Below, piece by piece: positions 8,201 to 12,929 of a DNA stretch of 12,929 nt (positions are counted from its first letter, which is position 1; every line of letters begins with the position of its first letter). Under the pieces are notes generated by a model. The model ran no database searches, was not told where the DNA came from, and worked only from the letters and a program-made list of their open reading frames with translations. This DNA comes from an uncultured Clostridia bacterium (GTDB taxonomy: Bacteria; Bacillota; Clostridia; Oscillospirales; Ruminococcaceae), in NCBI GenBank assembly GCA_946056455.1, contig CAMGJS010000013.1, positions 1 to 12,929 on the forward strand, read 5' to 3'. Made by a program: the position numbers and the translations under genes.

Positions 8201-8321
8201 TGCGGCAAACCCGATTACAGGCAACAAGGCTCCCATAGGAGCATTAGCTCTTGCCGCCGCAAGCGCAGCCGCTATGATTGCGGAAATTGCAAAAAAACGC
8301 AGAAACAAAACTGAAGAATAA
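5208..8321 (+). CDS. Large wall-anchored coiled-coil surface protein (NPITG)
   Basis: This encodes a 1037-residue surface protein. The signal peptide has a basic start (MKKRKFIK), a hydrophobic core and a probable cut after AYA at residues 31-33. Residues ~40-410 are Ala/Glu/Lys-rich with heptad character, so a long coiled coil is likely. Residues ~412-615 are less repetitive, with an aromatic-rich part near 512-610 (YIYSGDV, SFWVRDLFGDEF). Residues ~615-735 are coiled coil again. An unrecognised probably globular region spans ~745-912. A Pro/Thr spacer (917-953), acidic repeats (960-998), the sorting motif NPITG (1001-1005), a hydrophobic helix and the tail KKRRNKTEE follow. NPxTG motifs are known sortase substrates in Clostridia such as C. 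difficile. No cysteine is evident. Start chosen from GAGGGAG 5 bases upstream. A rod-like adhesin or wall-spacer role is inference. Confidence 0.9.
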   Translation: MKKRKFIKSATAFIFALSILGSNTSLAKTMAYALDEDDNKENINESKAEESFAEKIEEENADEQTISALDELKDLDRHSEDNKVNAAEAEADRISDLAEDAVEKAEDAEEKAADAVEKKNDAEAQITVAKGVEKLGEDIAEVMDTFTDGDFSQIVKTGAAAEKAVGAAEKTADAITTIEDAAKETAAAKEEAEAAAKEAKEAFEAVLNAEQGAENDNREAAVEAAEKTAEALKKAEAAENTAKENAEKAQSAYDEAEKAVDEAQKAYDEALTFADGKVTESEAIDRINKELEDAKTALEAAEKAVKEAEDAYKVATGLTEVVADAAAKAAEKAGLDAEGAKEDAEKAQEDANAIKDDLAQITSGAAFDAVTEAKDKAVEAETAANEAKAEAQTAKDEADKKYSDTLSASKEKLGGASAESVVDEGNSRMLGIGRKNIDNWKDLAKNAVRKSTRKEYQAKVDRYNEAMKLVEAEKNARLDAESKSADLDNATKNAEAATADAKAKTEAYNKVADYIYSGDVTLDSTKDDVNFQLLLKDIGMSADEFKEIVKDTNAYYKATTDSFWVRDLFGDEFKSEKEIEKKYGLKDGFFEGFARDPENRGELLAIGYDQLGETKTDEAEAALYSATFDALYAQKAAEAAEKAADEAEKAAKAEAGAVEAYRNALADLAAARAKYEKANADFNNTNAKLAAQNDIEVAKANLDAARADLSVARKENAKAQADLAAAEKAVASAKSSDNWAKELSTAKKSMTFAKGTDKNTPIVTPVTVQDLSDADVKSENSKYFTKNIENVEIPYDIYQQYIKAMYGKSQTSFDKYKNNLSRNGAGIGKGTDASKSTMSALYLVYIPSDEEGTLGKFDDTLGVMTEDELADYLNTVDEGSTIQIFSIYSLKQHADGYHMDGNVFEMKGTKPVTPIIPEPNPEPTPTPTPTPTPTPTPTPNPTPAPTPTPTPAPVIIEDDEVPLGETPELVEIDDEEVPLGETPELVEIDDEEVPLGETAANPITGNKAPIGALALAAASAAAMIAEIAKKRRNKTEE
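7956..8066 (+). repeat. Pro-Thr dipeptide repeat spacer
   Basis: A run of degenerate hexamers of the CCTACA/CCAACA type encodes alternating Pro and Thr, with occasional Asn, Ala and Glu, at residues 917-953 of the surface protein. Such stretches are typical extended wall-spanning linkers just before sorting signals. The short-period DNA repeat could vary in length by replication slippage in multiples of 6 bases without breaking the frame. Confidence 0.85.
8085..8201 (+). repeat. 48-bp acidic tandem repeats before the sorting signal
   Basis: Two full 48-base units (8085-8132, 8133-8180) and a 21-base partial unit (8181-8201) encode EVPLGETPELVEIDDE, the same again, and EVPLGET. The copies differ mainly at synonymous third positions, so the peptide seems conserved while the DNA has drifted. 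They lie between the Pro/Thr spacer and NPITG. Confidence 0.9.
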
Positions 8322-8326
8322 CTGAT

Positions 8327-8353
8327 AAAAAGCAGTCGTTACGACTGCTTTTT
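8327..8353 (+). terminator. Rho-independent terminator of the surface protein gene
   Basis: A perfect 12-base stem, AAAAAGCAGTCG with CGACTGCTTTTT, closes on a 3-base TTA loop. It begins 5 bases after the stop codon and ends in a T run. The A-rich left arm means it could also stop transcription from the other strand. Confidence 0.92.
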
Positions 8354-8378
8354 ATGTTTGTTATCAGTATAATGTCAG

Positions 8379-8407
8379 TTGCATTTCAAAACACGACATG
8401 ATATAAT
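8379..8407 (+). promoter_or_regulatory. Promoter of the glycosyltransferase gene
   Basis: TTGCAT at 8379-8384, a 17-base spacer and a perfect TATAAT at 8402-8407 lie between the upstream terminator and the glycosyltransferase ribosome binding site. The expected transcript start near 8414 gives a very short leader of about 20 bases. Confidence 0.72.
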
Positions 8408-8435
8408 AAATCATAAAATTGTCGGAGGTGCAAAT

Positions 8436-9173
8436 ATGTCGGAGTATATGTTCAGCGTAGTTATTCCCGCCCATAATGAAGAAAAATACATAGAAAAATG
8501 CATAAACGGAATTAAAAAAGCCTCAGAAAACGCTTTGCCCTGCAAAACCGAGATAATCGTTATGGCAAACCGTTGTACCGACAAAACGGCAGAAATTGCC
8601 GAAAGTCTTGGCGCAAGGGTGATAGTCAACGATGAAAAATGTATCGGAAGTATCAGAAATTCGGGAGTAAGAGCGGCAAAGGGAAGGATAATCATCACCA
8701 TTGACGCCGACAGCGTTATGTCGGAGGGTGCGCTCAGTGAAGCAAGAAAAATGCTCCTTAGCGGAAAATACATAGGTGGCGGAACAGCCTCAAAATTCGA
8801 CAGAATGTCCTTTGGCATATTCTGCTCGACTGTTTATGTTGCGGCGAATATCGCTCCGCAGATGATAAAGAGTAAGGCGGCGCTTTCGGGCGGAATGTTC
8901 TGGTTTTTCAAGGATGACTTTGACAGAATAAACGGCTTTGACGAAAGCCTTGTCAGCCTTGAGGACCTTGACTTTGCAAAAAGGCTCAAAGAGCTTGGCG
9001 ACAGCGTGGGCAAAAAATACGGCACACTGAAAAAGTCGTATATCACCACATCAAGCCGCAAGTTTGACGAGTTCGGCGACTGGTATCTGATAAAAAACAA
9101 AAAGCTCACCAAGGCAATTTTTACCGGAAAAGACAGAGAGGCCGCCGATAAATTCTATTACGATTTAAGATAA
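8436..9173 (+). CDS. Family 2 (GT-A fold) glycosyltransferase
   Basis: This encodes a 245-residue soluble glycosyltransferase. The N-terminus FSVVIPAHNEEKYIEKCI is the classic GT2 nucleotide-sugar-binding strand and loop. NRCTDKTAEIA at 45-55 fits the second conserved segment. The metal-binding DxD is Asp90-Ala-Asp92 (in TIDADS). EDLDFAKRL at about 176-184 is the likely acceptor or catalytic-base segment. No membrane helix is apparent, so it probably acts in the cytoplasm on a nucleotide-sugar donor; the acceptor is unknown. I chose the ATG at 8436 because GGAGGTG lies at 8424-8430. The gene has its own promoter and terminator and is monocistronic. It lies next to the large surface protein gene, but separate signals give no direct evidence that it glycosylates that protein. 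Confidence 0.9.
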   Translation: MSEYMFSVVIPAHNEEKYIEKCINGIKKASENALPCKTEIIVMANRCTDKTAEIAESLGARVIVNDEKCIGSIRNSGVRAAKGRIIITIDADSVMSEGALSEARKMLLSGKYIGGGTASKFDRMSFGIFCSTVYVAANIAPQMIKSKAALSGGMFWFFKDDFDRINGFDESLVSLEDLDFAKRLKELGDSVGKKYGTLKKSYITTSSRKFDEFGDWYLIKNKKLTKAIFTGKDREAADKFYYDLR

Positions 9174-9181
9174 ACGATGAT

Positions 9182-9222
9182 AAAAACGCTCTGCTTCGCA
9201 AAAGGTGTTGCAGAGCGTTTTT
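9182..9222 (+). terminator. Rho-independent terminator after the glycosyltransferase gene
   Basis: AAAAACGCTCTGC (9182-9194) and GCAGAGCGTTTTT (9210-9222) form a perfect 13-base stem with a 15-base loop and a T tail. It begins 8 bases after the glycosyltransferase stop codon. Confidence 0.92.
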
Positions 9223-9266
9223 ATTATGTTGATAAGGCGGTTTTTCTTGAAAAATGCAGAAGATTG

Positions 9267-9295
9267 TAGACAAATTAACAAAAAAGTGGTATAAT
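9267..9295 (+). promoter_or_regulatory. Promoter of the hybrid histidine kinase gene
   Basis: TAGACA (9267-9272), a 17-base spacer and TATAAT (9290-9295), with TGG just before it as an extended -10, lie 50 bases ahead of the kinase start. Its presence shows that the short N-terminus of the kinase is a real gene start, not a cut-off remnant. Confidence 0.7.
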
Positions 9296-9344
9296 TTCCT
9301 TTAATTTAATCGGAAACGGTAGCTGTAATTTGTCGGAGATAACG

Positions 9345-10769
9345 ATGTTTCAGGAGAGCATTCTGCACCCGTACTATCTGAGCCGCTTTAATCAGCTGAT
9401 AAATTTTGACTCTGCAAAAAACGACACATCGGAGAACGGTTTCAGGGGAACCCTTGAATACCCCGTCATCTATCCCGGCGTTGATGAATTTGAATGGCAC
9501 GAAATAAATGTCTTTGCGGGATATGACGAGAACGGCGAGGCTATCATCAATATTCTCGGACGGGATGTGACAGAGGCGCACGATAAGGCGGACACAAAGG
9601 CTCAGCTTTAAATAGCGAATGCGTCCAGTGCGGCAAAATCGGCTTTTCTGTTCAATATGTCCCACGATATAAGAACGCCTATGAACGCTATAATCGGCTT
9701 TACCGAGCTTCTTGACAAGCACCTTGACGACAAGGAGCAGGCAAGGGAATACATAAAGAAGATACAGACTTCAAACGCTTTTCTGCTTTCGCTTATCAAT
9801 AATGTCCTTGAAATAGCAAGAATTGAAAGCGGAAAGACCACTATTGACGAAACATACTGGAATGTGTATAAATTCAACGATTCTCTGTACTCGCTTTTCG
9901 ATTCGCAGATGAAAGAAAAGGGAATAGAGTTCACGAGAACTATTGTGATTGAGCATACTGAAGTAATCTGCGACGCTACAAAGCTTCGTGAAATATTCCT
10001 GAATATCCTCAGTAACGCTCTTAAATACACTCCCGCAGGCGGTAAGGTAGAAATGCGTCTTACAGAAATCCCTTACGACCGCGAGGGGTACGCTATGTAT
10101 CGCACAGAGATTGAAGATACGGGCATAGGAATGTCGGAGGATTTTCTTCCCAATATGTTTGACGAGTTCACAAGAGAAAGGTCAAGCACGGAAAGCCGTA
10201 TAAACGGTACGGGACTTGGCATGGCTATCGTCAAAAAGCTTGTTGAGCTTATGGACGGTACGATAACTGTTGAAAGCAAGATAGGAAAAGGCACGAAATT
10301 TACTATTACACTGCCTCACCGTATTGTAACAAGCAGTAATACCGAACAGTCTGTGAAAAATAATGCCGAGATCAATACCGAATTATTCAAAGGAAAACGT
10401 ATTCTTCTTGCCGAGGATAACGACCTGAATGCGGAGATCGCAATAACTATTCTTGAAGAGGCGGGCTTTGATGTTGAACACGCCGTTGACGGAATAATCT
10501 GCGTTGATATGCTTGAAAAGGCAAGGGCAGGATATTACGACCTTATTCTGATTGATATTCAGATGCCGAATATGAACGGATACAAGGCTGCTCAGACGAT
10601 AAGAAGATTTTCCGATAAGCAAAAAGCGGAAATCCCTATAATAGCTATGACCGCAAACGCGTTTGAGGAAGATAAGAAAAATGCCTATGAGTCGGGTATG
10701 AACGGACACATTGCAAAGCCTATCAACATCGGAAAGCTGATGGCTACTTTATCGGAAATTTTCAGCTAA
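9345..10769 (+). pseudogene. Hybrid sensor histidine kinase split by an in-frame TAA
   Basis: Two open segments, 9345-9611 and 9612-10769, are in the same frame and separated only by TAA at 9609-9611. Ignoring the stop, the product would be 474 residues. It has a PAS-like end (EWHEINVFAGYDENGEAIINILGRDVTEAHD), then a helix leading into the HisKA H-box with phospho-acceptor His107 (NMSHDIRTPMNAI). The HATPase domain has N-box Asn224, DTGIG at 258-262 and GTGLGMAIVKKL. A receiver domain has AEDND, phospho-acceptor Asp404 (LIDIQMPNMNG), MTANA and the Lys of AKPI. All catalytic residues survive, so the stop is recent, an error, or read through. The start is the ATG at 9345, with GGAG 6 bases upstream. 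ATG 9657 lies inside the H-box and has no ribosome binding site, so re-initiation there would give a damaged kinase. No membrane helix and no partner gene are visible. Confidence 0.85.
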
Positions 10770-10787
10770 GAAATCTTTTTTAAAAAA

Positions 10788-10832
10788 CAAACAGCGTACC
10801 GTTTCTCACAAAGATACGGTACGCTTGTTTTT
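10788..10832. terminator. Bidirectional terminator between kinase and permease genes
   Basis: GCGTACCGT (10794-10802) and ACGGTACGC (10816-10824) form a 9-base stem with a 13-base loop. A T run follows on the + strand (10828-10832), and an A run at 10782-10787 gives a T run on the - strand. It separates two convergent genes, and the permease stop codon at 10831-10833 overlaps its edge. Confidence 0.88.
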
Positions 10833-11844
10833 ATATGATATAAGCTCCGATAAGATTGAAGAAATAGCCGACAACGATAATTCCCACCACGCATATCGCA
10901 ATAAAAATGCCGAGTAACTTTGGCTTGACAGCTTTTCTTAGCATTATCATCGACGGGAGTGAAAGTGTTGTCACCGCCATCATAAACGAAAGGACAACTC
11001 CCAAAAGTGCGCCCTTTGAAAGCAACGCCTCGGCAATGGGGATTGTACCGAAAATGTCGGCATACAAGGGTATTCCCGCAACGGTCGCAAGAATTACTCC
11101 GAATGGGTTATTGTCACCGAGCAAGGTTATTATAAATTCCCCGGGAATAAAATTGTGGATAACAGCGCCTATCCCAACGCCTATGAGCACAAAGGGGAAT
11201 ACATATTTTGCTGTATCGCGGACCTCTGTCAAGGCGTATTTAATGCGGTCTTTTATGTGAAGCTCCTCTTGGGGAGTATCAATCTGTTTTTCGTTTAGAA
11301 TATATTCCTCTACCTGATTTTCAAGATGGAGCTTTTCGATAAGCGTTCCGCCGAGAACGGCAATGATAAGTCCCACAAGGACATATATTACAGCGACCTT
11401 CCAACCGAAAATGCTCATTAAAAGCAGTAGCGAGCCGAGGTCCACCATAGGCGATGAAATCAAAAATGAAAATGTTACTCCAAGAGGGAGACCTGCGCTT
11501 GTGAAGCCGATAAACAGCGGTATCGACGAGCAGGAACAAAAGGGCGTTACCGTTCCGAGCAAAGCGGAGATGATGTTTGCTCCCACGCCGTGAAATTTGC
11601 CGATTATCTGCTTGCTACGCTCTGGCGGAAAAAAGCTTTGTATATAAGAAATAATGAAAATGAGAAAACAAAGAAGCACCATAATTTTTATTATATCATA
11701 AATAAAAAAGTGGATACTTCCGCCTAATTTTCCATCTGTGTCAAGCCCTGCCGAGCGTAAAATATTTCCTATCAGTCTGCTGAGCCAGGACATTCCGAGA
11801 ATTTCATTCTGAAAAAAGTCCCATACTGCTTTTATGCTGTTCAT
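10831..11844 (-). CDS. ArsP/YraQ-family permease (former DUF318)
   Basis: This encodes a 337-residue polytopic membrane permease. The diagnostic motif TPFCSCSSIPLFIGF falls at about residues 100-114, with the cysteine pair Cys103 and Cys105. The later GIPLYADIFGTIPIAEALL segment is the matching second-half signature. About eight membrane helices are apparent, with a charged cytoplasmic loop near residues 170-205. Characterised ArsP members export trivalent organoarsenicals, and other members are of unknown specificity. The CSC pair fits binding of a soft metalloid. AAAGGGG at 11851-11857 is the ribosome binding site. It is the third gene of an arsR-led operon, which supports a metalloid role. 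The exact substrate cannot be read from the sequence. Confidence 0.9.
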   Translation of the reverse strand: MNSIKAVWDFFQNEILGMSWLSRLIGNILRSAGLDTDGKLGGSIHFFIYDIIKIMVLLCFLIFIISYIQSFFPPERSKQIIGKFHGVGANIISALLGTVTPFCSCSSIPLFIGFTSAGLPLGVTFSFLISSPMVDLGSLLLLMSIFGWKVAVIYVLVGLIIAVLGGTLIEKLHLENQVEEYILNEKQIDTPQEELHIKDRIKYALTEVRDTAKYVFPFVLIGVGIGAVIHNFIPGEFIITLLGDNNPFGVILATVAGIPLYADIFGTIPIAEALLSKGALLGVVLSFMMAVTTLSLPSMIMLRKAVKPKLLGIFIAICVVGIIVVGYFFNLIGAYII

Positions 11845-11898
11845 AAAAAGCCCCTTTCATAAATATATATAAATGTATCTATTTGTTTTGTTTTAAGA

Positions 11899-11919
11899 CA
11901 GCCGTGGGTGACACGGCTG
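11899..11919 (-). other. Intercistronic hairpin before the permease gene
   Basis: CAGCCGTG (11899-11906) and CACGGCTG (11912-11919) form a perfect 8-base stem with a 5-base loop. On the - strand it lies 3 bases after the corrected stop of the C_GCAxxG_C_C gene. No T run follows, so it is not a standard terminator; it could be an mRNA-stabilising or partially attenuating structure that lowers permease expression relative to arsR. Confidence 0.5.
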
Positions 11920-11922
11920 ATG

Positions 11923-12365
11923 TTATTTATACTCGTTGAGCACTTCTTCAAGTATTAAAACGGCACTCTTTACCATTTCGGGACAAACTGTTTTAAACAG
12001 ATTTTTTCTTTGATAAACACTTTATCTTCGGGAACGGTGAGGTCGTACCCCAACAAATCACGGCAGACGATAGAGCCGTTTTTCTCTTTAAAACGCTTTG
12101 TATAATCGACGGCAATTTCATAGGCGCGGGATTTCTGTTCGTTGTCTTCTGCGTCATAGTGACCGTATTTGAGCCCCAACACAAGCAACGCTCCCGAAAC
12201 GGCACCGCATATCTCTCCGTTTCTTGCTCCTCCGCCGAAAGATGTTCCCAGCATAAGTGCAGTTTTTTCGTCAATTCCGAAGTCGCCCGCAAAGGCGGTA
12301 AAGACAGCCTGAGAGCAGTTGAAGTTATTGGAAAAAAGTGAAAGAGCCTTTTCTGTTTTGTTCAT
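11923..12365 (-). CDS. C_GCAxxG_C_C family protein with a 3'-end frameshift
   Basis: This small cysteine-rich protein belongs to the C_GCAxxG_C_C family, named for its spaced cysteines and thought to be redox or metal related. Cys17 (FNCSQAVF), Cys53 (GEICGAVSGAL) and Cys101 (VCRDLLGYDL) are present. The uninterrupted frame ends at 11970 after 131 residues, in the atypical ICLKQFVPKW. Inserting one A into the A6 run (T6 at 12002-12007 on the + strand) restores NLFKTVCPEMVKSAVLILEE and a stop at 11923-11925, giving 147 residues with the fourth cysteine at 128. Family length and motif both match the restored version. The start ATG directly abuts the arsR stop, with GGGAGG upstream. It lies between a repressor and a metalloid-type permease, so a metalloid-handling or thiol-redox role is likely but unproven. 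Confidence 0.85.
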
Positions 12366-12656
12366 TTAGCTTTCCTCCCCGATATTTTTCAGCTTTTCAA
12401 GATAGCAAAGCGCCTTGTCTATTCCGTCGGGGGAGATGGAGTAGTGCATCCATTTTCCCTCCTTGCGTCCTATGACAATTCCGCTGTCGCAAAGAATTTT
12501 CATATGGTGAGAAAGAGTAGGCTGGGTTATGTTCATTTCCTCCAACAGCTTGCAGGCACATTTTTCTTCGCTTTTTAAAAGGTGAAGTATTTTTATTCGG
12601 TTTTCATCGCAGAACGCCTTGAATATAACTGCTGTTCTTTTTTCATCAAGTTCCAT
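12366..12656 (-). CDS. arsR: ArsR-family metal-sensing repressor
   Basis: This encodes a 96-residue winged-helix repressor of the ArsR/SmtB family, expected to bind the operon's promoter as a dimer and to release on metalloid binding. The helix-turn-helix spans about residues 34-56, with recognition helix TQPTLSHHMKIL, and the wing is GIVIGRKEGKWMHYSI. EKCACKLL at 31-38 places Cys33-Ala-Cys35 in the position of the ELCVCDL metal site of arsenite-sensing ArsR. Cys16 or Cys56 could supply a third thiol. A GAGGTGG ribosome binding site lies at 12661-12667. It is the first gene of the operon, and the promoter upstream is likely self-regulated. Confidence 0.93.
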   Translation of the reverse strand: MELDEKRTAVIFKAFCDENRIKILHLLKSEEKCACKLLEEMNITQPTLSHHMKILCDSGIVIGRKEGKWMHYSISPDGIDKALCYLEKLKNIGEES

Positions 12657-12677
12657 TTTGCCACCTCACATTGATAA

Positions 12678-12718
12678 ACATCTATATGTATTATACCGCA
12701 CCATAAAAATATTGTCAA
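12678..12718 (-). promoter_or_regulatory. Consensus ars-type promoter with adjacent palindrome
   Basis: Read on the - strand, a perfect TTGACA (12713-12718), a 17-base spacer and a perfect TATAAT (12690-12695) precede arsR. Immediately downstream of the -10 is the inverted repeat ACAT-ATAG-ATGT (12678-12689), well placed as an ArsR operator that would block polymerase. A full-consensus promoter under a repressor gives strong induction. The operator role is inferred from position and symmetry. Confidence 0.8.
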
Positions 12719-12729
12719 GCAAAACTTAT

Positions 12730-12763
12730 AAAAAAAGAGTACCACACAAAAAGTATGGTACTC
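12730..12763 (-). terminator. Rho-independent terminator of the right-hand partial gene
   Basis: On the - strand, GAGTACCA (12763-12756) pairs with TGGTACTC (12744-12737), followed by seven T residues (12736-12730). It lies just after the stop of the partial gene and ahead of the arsR promoter, insulating the ars-type operon. Confidence 0.9.
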
Positions 12764-12769
12764 AATAAA

Positions 12770-12929
12770 TTATTCAGCTGACGCAGGACACATTACAAAG
12801 AACACCTTTGTTCCAACATTTCCATAAACCGTTTCGTCCGCCTCAACGCAGATATTCCAACGGGGGTCTGCGTTGTCTTTAAGCTTTTTGATAAAGCCGT
12901 CAACATCGCTTTCCTTTTCGACCTCAAAG
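12770..12929 (-). CDS. Unrecognised protein, C-terminal part only
   Basis: Fifty-two residues of the C-terminus are visible, ending at a TAA at 12770-12772; the start lies beyond the window. The sequence includes ESDVDGFIKKLKDNADPRW, then NICVEADETVYGN and GTKVFFVMCP. It looks like a soluble mixed alpha/beta domain with two cysteines. The good terminator directly after it supports a real gene. I do not recognise the family and assign no function. Confidence 0.7.
   Translation of the reverse strand, partial: FEVEKESDVDGFIKKLKDNADPRWNICVEADETVYGNVGTKVFFVMCPASAE

Noticed and set aside
7956..8201. CRISPR-like or mobile repeat array
   Set aside because: The repeats are in-frame coding repeats with no unique spacers or flanking cas genes.
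7898..8308. Open frame on the - strand opposite the Pro/Thr and acidic repeats
   Set aside because: Its Gly/Val repeats are just the reverse of the Pro/Thr codons; no start signals and no family resemblance.
8379..8435. Glycosyltransferase start at the TTG at 8379
   Set aside because: The TTG coincides with the -35 box, and the extra residues precede the GT2 fold; GGAGGTG fits the ATG at 8436.
9657..10769. Separate kinase gene starting at the ATG at 9657
   Set aside because: That ATG is the Met inside the H-box, two residues before the phospho-accepting His, and has no ribosome binding site; the frame continues upstream through a single TAA to a proper start.
11899..11919. Intercistronic hairpin as a terminator
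   Set aside because: A perfect stem but no T run on either strand; kept only as a possible stability or attenuation structure.

Overview
The window looks like a chromosomal stretch from a Gram-positive gut or rumen Clostridia, most likely Oscillospiraceae/Ruminococcaceae (inference). The pointers are strong AGGAGG-type ribosome binding sites, a cell-wall sorting signal of the NPxTG type, a hybrid histidine kinase with the MSHDIRTPMNAI H-box common in those bacteria, and a type IV pilus cluster in a genome with no sign of an outer membrane. No rRNA, tRNA, CRISPR array, insertion sequence or phage gene was seen.

Region 1 (1-4961, + strand) is a tightly packed operon whose start lies outside the window. 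It encodes a transglutaminase-like lipoprotein, a GspF/PilC-type platform protein, four small single-pass membrane proteins whose order and architecture resemble minor pilins (G-, J-, I- and K/PilX-like), and a PilT-type ATPase. None of the four small proteins has a canonical G|FxxxE prepilin site. No PilB, PilD or major pilin is visible here.

Region 2 (4962-9222, + strand) starts with a clear promoter and a foldable leader. They drive a 1037-residue wall-anchored protein made of a signal peptide, Ala/Glu/Lys-rich coiled coils around a non-coil insert, an unrecognised domain, a Pro/Thr spacer, acidic 16-residue repeats and an NPITG sorting signal. A terminator follows, then a separately promoted family 2 glycosyltransferase with its own terminator.

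Region 3 (9267-10832, + strand) is a hybrid histidine kinase gene with a promoter and intact catalytic domains, but one in-frame TAA separates its PAS-like N-terminus from the kinase. A bidirectional terminator divides it from the convergent genes on the right.

Region 4 (10831-12718, - strand) is an arsenic- or metalloid-type operon: an ArsR repressor with a CxC metal-site motif, a four-cysteine C_GCAxxG_C_C family protein and a permease with the TPFCSCSS motif. It is read from a consensus promoter with a palindrome next to the -10. The four-cysteine gene carries an apparent 1-nt frameshift at a homopolymer run, which moves its last conserved cysteine out of frame. Region 5 (12730-12929, - strand) is the 3' end of an unrecognised gene and its terminator.

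The most interesting parts are the pilus-like operon with non-canonical pilin subunits, the coil-insert-coil wall protein with its structured leader, and two genes broken by single-base events that may be errors, natural inactivation or recoding.
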